Shown piece after piece: positions 1-6,569 of a stretch of 10,958 bases of DNA. The number at the start of each line of letters is the position of its first letter. Position 1 is the stretch's first letter. This DNA is from Spirochaetaceae bacterium (GTDB lineage: Bacteria > Spirochaetota > Spirochaetia > Treponematales > Breznakiellaceae): assembly GCA_031284085.1 (NCBI GenBank), contig JAITAM010000079.1:1-10958 (forward strand), given 5' to 3'. The position numbers and the translations under genes were made by a program. The notes under the pieces are model-generated. The model had not been told where the DNA came from. It saw only the letters and a list, made by a program, of their open reading frames with translations, and searched no databases.

Positions 1-16
1 AGCGGGAGAGGGGATG

Positions 17-84
17 CAGGCTGGTCTGTTCCAAAGTTCTCGGCGCTGCCATTGGGAACGGCGTACGGCTTTTTGCTTACAGGA
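17..84 (-). repeat. Diverged inverted copy of the interspersed repeat module
   Basis: Read on the minus strand, this stretch follows the same order of words as the modules further right: GCCGTACGCCGTTCCC, then AGAACTTTGGAACAG, then AGCCTGC. The clearest anchor is GGGAACGGCGTACGGCTTTTTGC on the plus strand at about 55-77, nearly the same as the segment at 10726-10748. It faces the forward copy at 283-360, with the 21-bp tandem array between them. The middle carries extra bases compared with the other copies, so it is an old or rearranged copy. It may extend left of the window. Confidence 0.5.
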
Positions 85-99
85 TATGAGGTTGCGGTT

Positions 100-288
100 A
101 TAACCGCCAACATCGACAGTATAACCGCCAACATCGACAGTATAACCGCTAACATCGACAGTATAACCGCTAACATCGACAGTATAACCGCCAACATCGA
201 CAGTATAACCGCCAACATCGACAGTATAACCGCTAACATCGACAGTATAACCGCTAACATCGACAGTATAACCGCTAATGTCGCCTGC
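100..288 (+). repeat. 21-bp tandem repeat array, eight perfect-length units plus a decaying ninth
   Basis: Eight head-to-tail 21-bp units (from 100, 121, 142, 163, 184, 205, 226 and 247) start ATAACCGC[C/T]AACATC and end GACAGT. A ninth (268-288) decays after TAAT. The only variable base among the eight is a C/T at unit position 9, running C C T T C C T T, so the array looks like a four-unit, 84-bp block duplicated once. In one plus frame each unit reads ITANIDS and the C/T change is silent (GCC/GCT, Ala), but no ribosome binding site or credible start precedes it. Twenty-one base pairs is two helical turns, so phased protein binding is possible. There are no spacers, so this is not a CRISPR array. 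Confidence 0.95.
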
Positions 289-360
289 TGCTGTCAGGCG
301 GAAAGCCGTACTCCACCTTTGATACAACAACCTTTGAAACAGCCTGCGGCTGAGACCTCC
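283..360 (+). repeat. Interspersed repeat module, copy 1 (forward)
   Basis: The order is a small hairpin (GCCTG, seven bases, CAGGC at 283-299), then GAAAGCCGTACTCC, ACCTTTGATACAACAACC, TTTGAAACAGCCTGCGG and CTGAGACCTC. The same blocks recur at 421-500 and 613-680, and inverted at 10669-10763. No protein reading is convincing. This copy lacks the 18-bp hairpin insert seen after TTTGAA in the copies at 681-761 and 10669-10763. Confidence 0.85.
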
Positions 361-421
361 AACCCAGAATCAGGTCAGACCTCAGACCCCAGAACAGGTC
401 AGACCTCAGACCCCAAAAACA
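361..421 (+). repeat. Degenerate ~24-bp tandem repeats with palindrome AGGTCAGACCT (first array)
   Basis: The perfect palindrome AGGTC-A-GACCT occurs at 372-382 and 396-406, 24 bp apart, in units of the form CAGGTCAGACCTCAGACCCC plus AGAA. A related half unit (CTGAGACCTC, AACCCAGAAT) joins it to the module on its left. The array lies between module copies 1 and 2. Confidence 0.8.
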
Positions 422-500
422 GGCCGTGCCTGCTATCAGGCAAAAAGCCGTACTCCGTTCCCGATACAAGAACTTTTGAAACAGCCTGCGGCTGAGACCT
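421..500 (+). repeat. Interspersed repeat module, copy 2 (forward, CGTTCCCGATACAAG subtype)
   Basis: It begins with AGGCCGTGCCTGC. The hairpin GCCTG-CTAT-CAGGC (428-441) follows, then AAAAAGCCGTACTCC, GTTCCCGATACAAGAAC, TTTTGAAACAGCCTGCGG and CTGAGACCTC. The middle block differs from copies 1 and 3 (GATACAACAACC) but matches the inverted copy at 10669-10763, so sub-blocks have been shuffled between copies. Confidence 0.85.
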
Positions 501-612
501 CAGACCCAGAACAGGTCAGACCTCCGACCCAGAAACAGGTCAGACCTCCTAGCCCAGAAATCAGGTCAGACCTCCTAGCCCAAAAACAGGTCAGACCTCT
601 AACCCCAGAAAC
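501..612 (+). repeat. Degenerate 24-26-bp tandem repeats with palindrome AGGTCAGACCT (second array)
   Basis: The palindrome recurs at 513-523, 537-547, 563-573 and 588-598, with starts 24, 26 and 25 bp apart. The linkers are C-rich variants of CTCCTAGCCCAGAAA or CTCCGACCCAGAAAC. Counting the first array, the window has six identical palindromes while the linkers vary. Confidence 0.85.
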
Positions 613-680
613 AGGCCGTGCCTGCTGTCAGGCAAAAAGCCGTACGCTACCTTTGATACAACAACCTTTGAAACAGGCTG
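613..680 (+). repeat. Interspersed repeat module, copy 3 (forward, truncated)
   Basis: The order is GGCCGTGCCTGC, a hairpin GCCTG-CTGT-CAGGC (620-633), AAAAAGCCGTACGCT, ACCTTTGATACAACAACC and TTTGAAACAGGCTG. It matches copy 1 in the middle block. It passes straight into copy 4 without the CTGAGACCTC end or an AGGTCAGACCT array. Confidence 0.85.
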
Positions 681-761
681 TCCCGCTCCTTGCAGGCAGA
701 AAGCCGTGCGCCTCTCCCGTTACAACAACCTTTGAAGCACGCTGGCGTGTTGAAACAGGCT
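681..761 (+). repeat. Interspersed repeat module, copy 4 (forward, with 18-bp hairpin insert)
   Basis: The order is TCCCGCTCCTTGCAGGCAG, AAAGCCGTGCGCC, TCCCGTTACAACAACC, TTTGAA, an 18-bp insert (737-754) and ACAGGCT. Its opening TCCCGCTCCT and the insert are shared only with the inverted copy at 10669-10763, which makes these two the closest relatives in overall design. The insert holds CACGC-TG-GCGTG, a 5-bp inverted repeat, and ends in TTGAA, a direct repeat of the TTGAA just before it. This copy ends about 20 bp before the fusA promoter. Confidence 0.85.
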
Positions 762-779
762 AGCCTGTGTCCCCCTGTC

Positions 780-808
780 TTGAAAGGTTTTGAAAATTTT
801 GTTATATT
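780..808 (+). promoter_or_regulatory. Predicted sigma70-type promoter for fusA
   Basis: TTGAAA (780-785) and TATATT (803-808) are separated by 17 bp in an AT-rich stretch, about 40 bp before the fusA start codon. A second TTGAAA at 790-795, 17 bp before a TCTATA, is a weaker alternative. The site lies directly right of the repeat block, so the repeats form the upstream flank of this operon. Confidence 0.6.
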
Positions 809-850
809 CTTATCTATATAAAGATTCTTTTGCATAATTAAGGAGAAATA

Positions 851-2914
851 ATGCGAAATATTGGTATCAGCGCGCATATTGATTCAGGAAAGACGACTCT
901 TTCTGAACGTATATTGTTTTACACAAATAAAATTCATGCCATCCACGAAGTTAAGGGTAAAGATGGCGTAGGCGCAACTATGGATCACATGGAATTAGAA
1001 CGAGAGCGGGGCATCACAATACAAAGCGCTGCAACTCAAGTTTCATGGAAAGATCAAGTCATAAACATAATCGACACACCAGGACATGTCGATTTCACCA
1101 TTGAAGTTGAACGGTCGCTGCGCGTCCTTGACGGCGCTGTTCTTGTCCTTTGTGCGGTCGGCGGGGTGCAGTCCCAATCAATTACTGTAGACCGGCAGCT
1201 CAAACGGTACCATGTTCCTCGCATAGCTTTTGTCAATAAGTGCGACAGAACAGGAGCAAATCCCAAGAAGGTTATGGAGCAGCTTCGTGAAAAACTCGAT
1301 CTTAATGCGGTGATGATACAAATCCCCATAGGTCTTGAAGATAAGCTCTCCGGTGTAGTAGATATTACTACTATGCAGGCCGTGTATTTTGATGGGGAAA
1401 AAGGCACGCAGCTCCGGTATGAAGCAATTCCTGCCGACCTTGAAGAAGAAGCGGCGCTCTATCGAGAGAAGCTCATTGATGCCATCGCTGAATTTTCTGA
1501 TGAGCTTGCGGAGTTGTACCTAGACGGCAAAGATATTCCGGTGGAACTTATACAAAAGGCAATCAGAGAAGGTACGCTTGCCGAAAAGTTTGTTCCGGTT
1601 ATGCTCGGTTCGGCGTATAAAAATAAAGGCATACAGACCCTTCTTGACGGTATTACTTCGTACCTGCCCGATCCGGGTGATGTTAAAAACTATGCTTTTG
1701 ATCTTGATAATAACGAGGCTCAGGTTGAGCTTGTACCGGATGAAAAGAAGCCGACCGTTGCTCTGGGCTTTAAGCTGGAAGATGGACAGTACGGTCAGTT
1801 GACCTATGTCCGCATTTATCAAGGCGCTATAAAAAAGGGCGATGAGCTTTACAACACCCGCGCCCGCAAGAAGTTCAAAGTAGGGCGCCTCATGCGTATA
1901 CACGCCGACGATACTGAAGATATAAATGAAGCTGCACCGGGTGATATTGTTGCGCTGTTCGGTATAGACTGCGCTTCAGGCGATACGTTTTGCGGCAGCG
2001 GTCTGAACTATGCTATGTCGAGTATGTTTGTGCCGGAGCCGGTTATATCTCTAGCCGTAGTACCTAAAGATAAGAAAGCTTCGGATCAGCTGTCGAGGGC
2101 GCTCAACCGGTTTACTAAAGAAGACCCGACATTTCAAACCTTTGTTGATCCTGAATCGAATCAGACCATCATCAGAGGTATGGGTGAACTGCACTTGGAA
2201 GTTTACTTGGAGCGTATGCGCCGTGAGTACCAATGTGAGGTAACGACTGGTATGCCGCAGGTTGCTTACCGTGAAACCATTACGCAGCGAGCGGAATTTA
2301 ATTATACTCATCGCAAACAAACCGGCGGTGCAGGGCAGTACGGACGAGTTGCCGGTTATATGGAGCCATGGCCTGAAGGGGATTATGAATTTGTCGATAG
2401 TATCAAGGGCGGGGTGATTCCTACGGAATTTGTGCCTAGCTGTAACAAAGGTTTTCGAGAAGCGATCAAAAAAGGCAGCCTTATAGGCTTCCCTGTTGTT
2501 AATATACGCTGTGCTATCAATGACGGCCAGTACCATCCGGTTGATTCCTCTGATATTGCATTCCAAATGGCGGCTATAGGCGCTTTCAGAGAGGCGTATC
2601 GCAATGCAAAGCCTTGTATACTAGAGCCTATTATGAAAATATCTGTTGATGCGCCGCAGGAATTTCAGGGTACGGTTTTTGGATCAATAAACCAGCGCCG
2701 CGGTATCATCATTGCATCAAGTGAAAATAACACCTCAGCGCATGTTGATGCTGAGGTGCCGTTAAGTGAAATGTTTGGCTATTCAACGGTACTTCGATCC
2801 TTGACCCAAGGCAAAGCTGAGTTTACTATGGAATTTGAACGCTACGGTAAAGTACCGGCAAGTATTTCAGAAGCTTTGATTAAAAGCTATGAAGAAAGAA
2901 AGCGGAAAAAATAG
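851..2914 (+). CDS. fusA: Elongation factor G, spirochaetal EFG1-like
   Basis: This translational GTPase drives tRNA-mRNA translocation on the ribosome in the cytoplasm. It is 687 aa, full length for EF-G. The G domain shows AHIDSGKTT (residues 8-16), RGIT with switch-I Thr56, DTPGH (75-79) with the catalytic-type His79, NKCD (129-132; Cys replaces the more usual Met or Leu) and GSA (253-255). Domain II is about 290-385, III about 395-470, IV about 475-590 (QTGGAGQYG at 490-498, VDSSDIAF near 564-571) and V about 595-680. [15 protein letters not shown] (102-116) is the form I associate with the spdEFG1/mitochondrial EFG1 group, whose hosts usually carry a second EF-G (spdEFG2) that handles ribosome recycling; the subgroup is inferred from memory. 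AGGAG (841-845) lies 5 nt before ATG. Two further plus-strand genes follow, the first after 46 nt. Confidence 0.96.
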   Translation: MRNIGISAHIDSGKTTLSERILFYTNKIHAIHEVKGKDGVGATMDHMELERERGITIQSAATQVSWKDQVINIIDTPGHVDFTIEVERSLRVLDGAVLVLCAVGGVQSQSITVDRQLKRYHVPRIAFVNKCDRTGANPKKVMEQLREKLDLNAVMIQIPIGLEDKLSGVVDITTMQAVYFDGEKGTQLRYEAIPADLEEEAALYREKLIDAIAEFSDELAELYLDGKDIPVELIQKAIREGTLAEKFVPVMLGSAYKNKGIQTLLDGITSYLPDPGDVKNYAFDLDNNEAQVELVPDEKKPTVALGFKLEDGQYGQLTYVRIYQGAIKKGDELYNTRARKKFKVGRLMRIHADDTEDINEAAPGDIVALFGIDCASGDTFCGSGLNYAMSSMFVPEPVISLAVVPKDKKASDQLSRALNRFTKEDPTFQTFVDPESNQTIIRGMGELHLEVYLERMRREYQCEVTTGMPQVAYRETITQRAEFNYTHRKQTGGAGQYGRVAGYMEPWPEGDYEFVDSIKGGVIPTEFVPSCNKGFREAIKKGSLIGFPVVNIRCAINDGQYHPVDSSDIAFQMAAIGAFREAYRNAKPCILEPIMKISVDAPQEFQGTVFGSINQRRGIIIASSENNTSAHVDAEVPLSEMFGYSTVLRSLTQGKAEFTMEFERYGKVPASISEALIKSYEERKRKK

Positions 2915-2941
2915 TGTAGTGTATATTCACTATTAGTTTTT
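2910..2941 (+). terminator. Weak AT-rich stem-loop between fusA and the ATPase gene
   Basis: AATAGTG (2910-2916) pairs with CACTATT (2928-2934) around an 11-nt loop, followed two bases later by GTTTTT. The stem takes in the fusA stop codon. Seven mostly A-T pairs would make a leaky terminator or a processing site rather than a full stop. It could lower expression of the downstream genes relative to fusA. Confidence 0.3.
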
Positions 2942-2960
2942 AACTGAGAGGGAGATTGGT

Positions 2961-3656
2961 ATGGTTACACAAGAATTGATAGAGCGGAGTCCGGTTCGGA
3001 TACTCGATCAGTCTATAGGCGGCTCCTTAAAGTCAGGCGAAATAGGCTTGATTGCCGCACCCAGCGGTATTGGCAAGACATCGGTCTTAGTGCAGCTTGC
3101 ACTAGATAAGCTGCTCCAGAACAAACAGGTTATTCATGTATCCTTCACCACACATGCTGATTATGTAATGGCATGGTACGAAAATATTTTTGATGAAAGT
3201 ATCAACAAAAAGGATATGGCAGATACCCGTGAAATAAAAAACGAACTGGTAAAGAATCGGGTCTTGATGAATTTCAGCCAAGAAGCAATCGGCGTCCGCC
3301 AGATATTCAGGAGCATCAGGGCTCTTGTTATAGAAGGAGGGTTCCCCGCAGAAGTGCTTATTATTGACGGGCTGGACTTTACCGCTATTGACGCCGGGCA
3401 GCTCACGACGGTTAAACAGTGCGCCGGAGAACTTGGCATGTCGATATGGTATAGCTGTACGGTTGAAAGAACCGGTTATGATGAACGGCGCATTCCTACC
3501 CTGCTCAAGCCTTACCTTAACGCCATTGATGTAATTATTGTGCTGGAACAGGAGCCGGATCATATTGTACTGTCAATATCAAAATCACGGGGCTTGTATA
3601 ATCCGGATACTCCTATCCTCCACCTTGATCCGAGGACGCTGCTTCTAAGACAATAG
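2961..3656 (+). CDS. RecA/KaiC-like P-loop ATPase domain protein, function unknown
   Basis: This 231-aa soluble protein has a single RecA-fold ATPase core. The Walker A motif is APSGIGKTS (33-41), preceded by the GSLKSGEIGLIAA strand-turn typical of RadA/KaiC/DnaB-like domains. The Walker B strand is EVLIIDGLD (131-139, Asp136). After the second strand, where KaiC, RadA and DnaB relatives carry a catalytic glutamate (forms like VTFEES or FSLEM), this protein reads HVSFTTHAD (59-67), so that glutamate seems to be missing and hydrolysis may be slow or absent. The C-terminal part (VIIVLEQEPDHIVLSISKSRG) resembles the late strands of KaiC-like domains. There is no signal peptide, membrane segment or DNA-binding domain. 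AGGGAG (2949-2954) lies 6 nt before ATG. It sits behind fusA and 3 nt before the membrane protein gene, which suggests it works with that protein. Confidence 0.75.
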   Translation: MVTQELIERSPVRILDQSIGGSLKSGEIGLIAAPSGIGKTSVLVQLALDKLLQNKQVIHVSFTTHADYVMAWYENIFDESINKKDMADTREIKNELVKNRVLMNFSQEAIGVRQIFRSIRALVIEGGFPAEVLIIDGLDFTAIDAGQLTTVKQCAGELGMSIWYSCTVERTGYDERRIPTLLKPYLNAIDVIIVLEQEPDHIVLSISKSRGLYNPDTPILHLDPRTLLLRQ

Positions 3657-3659
3657 ACT

Positions 3660-4181
3660 ATGAGCGACGAAAGCAACAAACCGAAACCGGTTGAATTCGA
3701 GCCGGTCTATTACTATTCGCGTGAACACCGTTTACAGCGGGCATCTCAAAGAATAAGGGACTTTAATGCCGATACGGCGAAATCACCGAATGTTTTTGCC
3801 AGCCTGACTTCAACGCGGTCGAATACTCTCTTGCTTATTACAATCATGGTAATCTGTGTCTGTATTTCTATACTGAGTAAGATAACGCGTGAGGCAAGCA
3901 CCTATACTCTTGCCGGAACCACAGTCAGCGCATCGGCAAAACGCTCAGGCGCTAAAGTCTACCTTGACATTACTAAATCAGGCTCATCGTATGTAGGCGC
4001 TGTAACCGTCGCAGCTGCGCCGCGCTCAAAACCGGATGAGCCTACGATACAAAAAATATTTTTTACACCCGATGAAAAAGAAACGTTTTATTTTTCGCTT
4101 CCTTTTCAAGATTCGCAAGTGCTGGTCATTTTACGAACGGAAACGGACGAATACCTAAGCATGGTCCTCACCTGTAGATAA
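3660..4181 (+). CDS. Single-pass membrane protein, function unknown
   Basis: This 173-aa protein is not recognised as a member of any family. A charged, soluble N-terminal part (1-54, with a basic stretch REHRLQRASQRIR at 21-33) is followed by one hydrophobic segment (TLLLITIMVICVCISIL, about 56-72). A C-terminal domain of about 100 residues follows, rich in Ser, Thr and Val, with beta-strand-like alternation (VYLDITKSG, YVGAVTVAAAP, ETFYFSLPF, VLVILRTETDEY). The basic residues before the segment favour an N-inside, C-outside topology, so the C-terminal domain would be periplasmic. It starts 3 nt after the stop of the upstream ATPase and has no strong Shine-Dalgarno, which points to translational coupling. 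A terminator follows 3 nt after the stop codon. Confidence 0.75.
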   Translation: MSDESNKPKPVEFEPVYYYSREHRLQRASQRIRDFNADTAKSPNVFASLTSTRSNTLLLITIMVICVCISILSKITREASTYTLAGTTVSASAKRSGAKVYLDITKSGSSYVGAVTVAAAPRSKPDEPTIQKIFFTPDEKETFYFSLPFQDSQVLVILRTETDEYLSMVLTCR

Positions 4182-4184
4182 TCA

Positions 4185-4219
4185 GACGCCTGAACGATGA
4201 AAGTTCAGGCGTCGTTTTC
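4185..4219 (+). terminator. Rho-independent terminator of the fusA operon
   Basis: GACGCCTGAAC (4185-4195) pairs perfectly over 11 bp with GTTCAGGCGTC (4203-4213) around a 7-nt loop, followed by GTTTTCT. It begins 3 nt after the last codon of the membrane protein gene. The minus-strand flank is less T-rich, so it may only partly terminate the convergent flavin reductase gene, whose stop codon lies about 24 nt away. Confidence 0.9.
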
Positions 4220-4242
4220 TATTCAGAGCAGAAGCAATAACA

Positions 4243-4770
4243 TTACCGTCCACGCTCATCAGTCTTTTTCGCCAATATTTTTATAACCTCTCCAATGTAA
4301 AGATCATGGTAATCCTGCTCAGGATATATCTGCGCATCAATGGCCGGATCAATAAATCCGGCAGGCTCAAGAGGATACTTTGCAATTTTCCGGCAGATAA
4401 ACACGGTATGCGCCTGCTCAAGGTACGGCGTGCCGCCGCTGTAAGCAATCGAAAAGCCGCACTGCGTAATTTTGTCCGTATCACGCCCTGATTTGGTGCC
4501 GCACAGCTCAAGGGACTGCCGGTGCGTTTCATCAAGAACGGCAACGGAATACGTTTCCATCCTCTCAAGGAGGAGGTGCGTATAGCGCTGCGGCCGAACA
4601 AAGGTGAACAGCACTGGTTTTGCCCACAGCACGCCAAAACCGCCCCAGCTTGCAGTCATAGCATTGGCTTTTTTATCATCCTGAGTAGTGATTAAAGTCC
4701 ACTCTTTCTCCAGAATATGAAACGGTCTACCGCTAAACTCTTGGGCGGTAATTTCAATAAAATTATTCAT
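4243..4770 (-). CDS. Flavin reductase-like FMN-binding split-barrel protein
   Basis: This 175-aa cytoplasmic protein belongs to the flavin reductase-like family (split-barrel fold, FMN-binding). Members reduce flavins with NAD(P)H or use bound FMN as a redox cofactor; the substrate here cannot be read from the sequence. Diagnostic segments are NAMTASWGGFGVLWAKP (36-52), TFVRPQRYT (56-64), the Cys-Gly-Thr-Lys-Ser-Gly turn at 90-95, and HDLYIGEV (155-162) near the C-terminus. The length is normal for the family. ATG is at 4768-4770, with AGGAG at 4778-4782, 7 nt upstream. It lies downstream of atpB on the same strand across a 229-bp gap and converges on the fusA operon. It probably has its own promoter in that gap, but I could not fix a -35/-10 pair. 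Confidence 0.88.
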   Translation of the reverse strand: MNNFIEITAQEFSGRPFHILEKEWTLITTQDDKKANAMTASWGGFGVLWAKPVLFTFVRPQRYTHLLLERMETYSVAVLDETHRQSLELCGTKSGRDTDKITQCGFSIAYSGGTPYLEQAHTVFICRKIAKYPLEPAGFIDPAIDAQIYPEQDYHDLYIGEVIKILAKKTDERGR

Positions 4771-4838
4771 CTGTTTACTCCTTAGTGTTATTCTACAGGA
4801 GTTTTGTAGGAAATTCTATAGTCTTGTTTTTAAGCGCC

Positions 4839-4901
4839 CGGGTCTGGAACGTACAAACCCGGATCTGGAATAAGAATATTTAGATTTGGAACAAGAGCGC
4901 A
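4839..4901 (+). repeat. Three degenerate 21-bp units in the atpB-flavin reductase gap
   Basis: TCTGGAA at 4843-4849, TCTGGAA at 4864-4870 and TTTGGAA at 4885-4891 are exactly 21 bp apart, inside units resembling CGG(G/A)TCTGGAA plus a variable tail. The first two units also form an inverted pair, CCGGGT (4838-4843) with ACCCGG (4857-4862) around 13 nt, without a T-tract on either side. The rest of the 4771-4999 gap shows no gene. The period matches the 100-288 array but the sequence is unrelated. Confidence 0.5.
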
Positions 4902-4999
4902 GTCTCTATGCACGCACAGACTTTAGCCTGCATAATACGCTTCCGCTTCTTGCAGACCAAGACTCGTAGACCTGTCCTTGAACCGCCAAGAGCGAAAGA

Positions 5000-6418
5000 C
5001 TAGAGAGCGGCCTGCTTCTTCGCAAGAAGAGGCTCAAAGTATTTTTCAATCAAGTCTTTTTTAATACGCAGCAGCTCCTCGCGGGGAAGTTCGCTAAGCA
5101 CCTTCCAGCCGATGTCAAGAGTTTGCTCTATACTACGATTTTCGTTTTCTTCTTGAGAAAGAAAAAACTGCTCAAACTTTTTCCCGAACTGCAGGTATAG
5201 TTTGTCAACAGGCGAGAGTTCTTCTTCTCCAATAATTGAGGCCAAATTGCGGATTTGTTTGACTTTTGAATACGCGGCAAACAACTGGCTGGAAACGTCT
5301 TTGTGATCCTCACGAGTCATGCCCACCCCTATACCATCTTTCATCAGGCGTGAAAGGCTGGGCAGGCCGTCTACCGGCGGATACACGCCGCGCTGGGTTA
5401 GTTCTCGGTTAAGAACAATTTGGCCTTCAGTGATGTAGCCTGAAAGATCGGGAATTGGATGGCTTATGTCGTCATTAGGCATAGTCAAAATGGGAATCTG
5501 CGTGATGGAACCGGTAGAACCGGTTATTTTTCCGGCGCGCTCGTAAAGCGATGCCAGATCAGAATAAAGATAGCCGGGGTACCCTTTGCGGCTCGGCACT
5601 TCACCGCGGATGGAAGAGACCTCGCGCAGCGCTTCGCAGTAATTCGTCATGTCGGTCATCACCACGAGGACGTGCATATTCTTTTGATAAGCCAGATATT
5701 CTGCTGCGGTAAGCGCACAACGAGGGGCGATCAGGCGCTCCAAAGAAGGCGCATCCGCAAGAGACAAAAAGACCACGACGGAGGCAAGCACGCCGGAACG
5801 CTCAAAGCTATCGAGAAAAAACCGAGCGACATCGTATTTTACCCCCATAGCGCAAAATACAATAACGAAAGATTCGTCAGCATTCAAAATCTTCGCTTGG
5901 CGGATTATCTGTGCCGCAAGCCGGTTATGTGGAAGCCCGTTTCCGGAAAAAATCGGCAGTTTTTGCCCTCGAATAAGCGTATTCAAGCCGTCAATAGCCG
6001 AAATTCCGGTCTGAATGAAATCCCGCGGATAGATGCGTGCATAAGGGTTTATCGCAAGACCGTTGACATCAAGATACGTTGAAGAAAAGATAGTACCATA
6101 GCCGTCAATAGGTTCGCCAAGTCCGTTAAAGACCCGCCCTAGGATTTCAGTACCTACACGTAACTCCATAGGCCTCTCTAAGAATTCAACTCGTGTATTA
6201 TTGATTGAAAGTCCGCTGTTTGTACCGAAAATCTGGATTGCAGCCCAATCACGATTTAGATCGATCACACGGCCGAGCCTGCGTCCGCCTTCCCTGTCGT
6301 ATACGGCCACAACTTCATTAAATCCAACACGCCGGCTTCTTGATGTAATAACCACAGGACCTTCAATTTTGATTAGTCCTCGATGTTCTACTCCTCTCAT
6401 AAACAAAACCGGCTTCAA
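5000..6418 (-). CDS. atpB: V-type (archaeal/vacuolar) ATPase subunit B, isolated gene
   Basis: This is the non-catalytic nucleotide-site subunit of the V1/A1 head, which alternates with subunit A in a hexamer on the cytoplasmic face of the membrane and couples ATP to proton or sodium transport. The 472 aa are near family length. Evidence includes the N-terminal barrel ([10 protein letters not shown], 14-23), [15 protein letters not shown] (157-171; the B-type remnant in place of a P-loop), [16 protein letters not shown] (254-269) and [18 protein letters not shown] (279-296). The start is uncertain: TTG (6416-6418) has AGGAGG (6432-6437) 13 nt upstream, while ATG (6398-6400) would give 466 aa starting MRGVEHRG but follows a terminator-like hairpin. 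No A, D, E, I or K subunit gene lies in the window; proS is upstream and a flavin reductase downstream, which is unusual because these genes normally sit in one operon. Confidence 0.93.
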   Translation of the reverse strand: MKPVLFMRGVEHRGLIKIEGPVVITSRSRRVGFNEVVAVYDREGGRRLGRVIDLNRDWAAIQIFGTNSGLSINNTRVEFLERPMELRVGTEILGRVFNGLGEPIDGYGTIFSSTYLDVNGLAINPYARIYPRDFIQTGISAIDGLNTLIRGQKLPIFSGNGLPHNRLAAQIIRQAKILNADESFVIVFCAMGVKYDVARFFLDSFERSGVLASVVVFLSLADAPSLERLIAPRCALTAAEYLAYQKNMHVLVVMTDMTNYCEALREVSSIRGEVPSRKGYPGYLYSDLASLYERAGKITGSTGSITQIPILTMPNDDISHPIPDLSGYITEGQIVLNRELTQRGVYPPVDGLPSLSRLMKDGIGVGMTREDHKDVSSQLFAAYSKVKQIRNLASIIGEEELSPVDKLYLQFGKKFEQFFLSQEENENRSIEQTLDIGWKVLSELPREELLRIKKDLIEKYFEPLLAKKQAAL

Positions 6419-6437
6419 AGATATCCGCCGGCCTCCT
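6401..6437 (-). promoter_or_regulatory. Terminator-like hairpin overlapping the atpB ribosome binding site
   Basis: On the minus strand AGGCCGGC (6434 to 6427) pairs with GCCGGTTT (6413 to 6406): five G-C pairs, two G-U pairs and one A-U pair around a 13-nt loop. The strand then continues as a T-rich run to ATG 6400. The left arm overlaps the AGGAGG (6432-6437), and the alternative TTG start (6416-6418) lies in the loop. It could be an attenuator, a structure hiding the ribosome site, or a terminator for the proS transcript. Confidence 0.45.
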
Positions 6438-6569
6438 TTTCAAGAAATTAACAATTCTTTCATTTTTATAAAGTACAGTGCATATTTCAGGGACCTTTTC
6501 ATGTCCCATTTCCCCATAGTTCCGGCGCTACCGCCTCGCAGTATCCTTAAATCCGTTTGGGCTGCCGTT

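Noticed and set aside
100..288. CRISPR array
   Set aside because: The 21-bp units are directly adjacent without spacers, and no cas genes are present.
52..495. Plus-strand open frame through the 21-bp array (ITANIDS repeats)
   Set aside because: It starts only with TTG, has no ribosome binding site, stays open to the left window edge, and continues through the interspersed modules that also occur inverted elsewhere. It is better explained as stop-free repeat DNA, though I cannot exclude expression.
476..763. Plus-strand open frame over modules 2-4, and minus-strand frames over 275-469, 647-877 and 10653-10841
   Set aside because: All consist of translated repeat modules, with no start signals, no recognisable domain, and low-complexity Pro/Gln/Thr or Cys-rich content.
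1..770. Insertion sequence or MITE with terminal repeats and target duplication
   Set aside because: The modules are mosaic, vary in length and content, and show no consistent ends or flanking duplications; no transposase is visible.
2051..2566. 171-codon minus-strand frame inside fusA
   Set aside because: It lies opposite conserved EF-G domains III-IV and has no independent evidence.
4838..4862. Terminator for atpB at the CCGGGT/ACCCGG inverted pair
   Set aside because: The stem is only 6 bp with a 13-nt loop, and neither strand has a T-tract after it.
5945..5990. Loss of the P-loop in the V-ATPase subunit as a sign of inactivation
   Set aside because: SGNGLPHN in place of GxxxxGKT is normal for non-catalytic B subunits.
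5459..6082. 207-codon plus-strand frame inside atpB
   Set aside because: It is antisense to a well-supported V-ATPase B subunit, has no family resemblance and no ribosome binding site.
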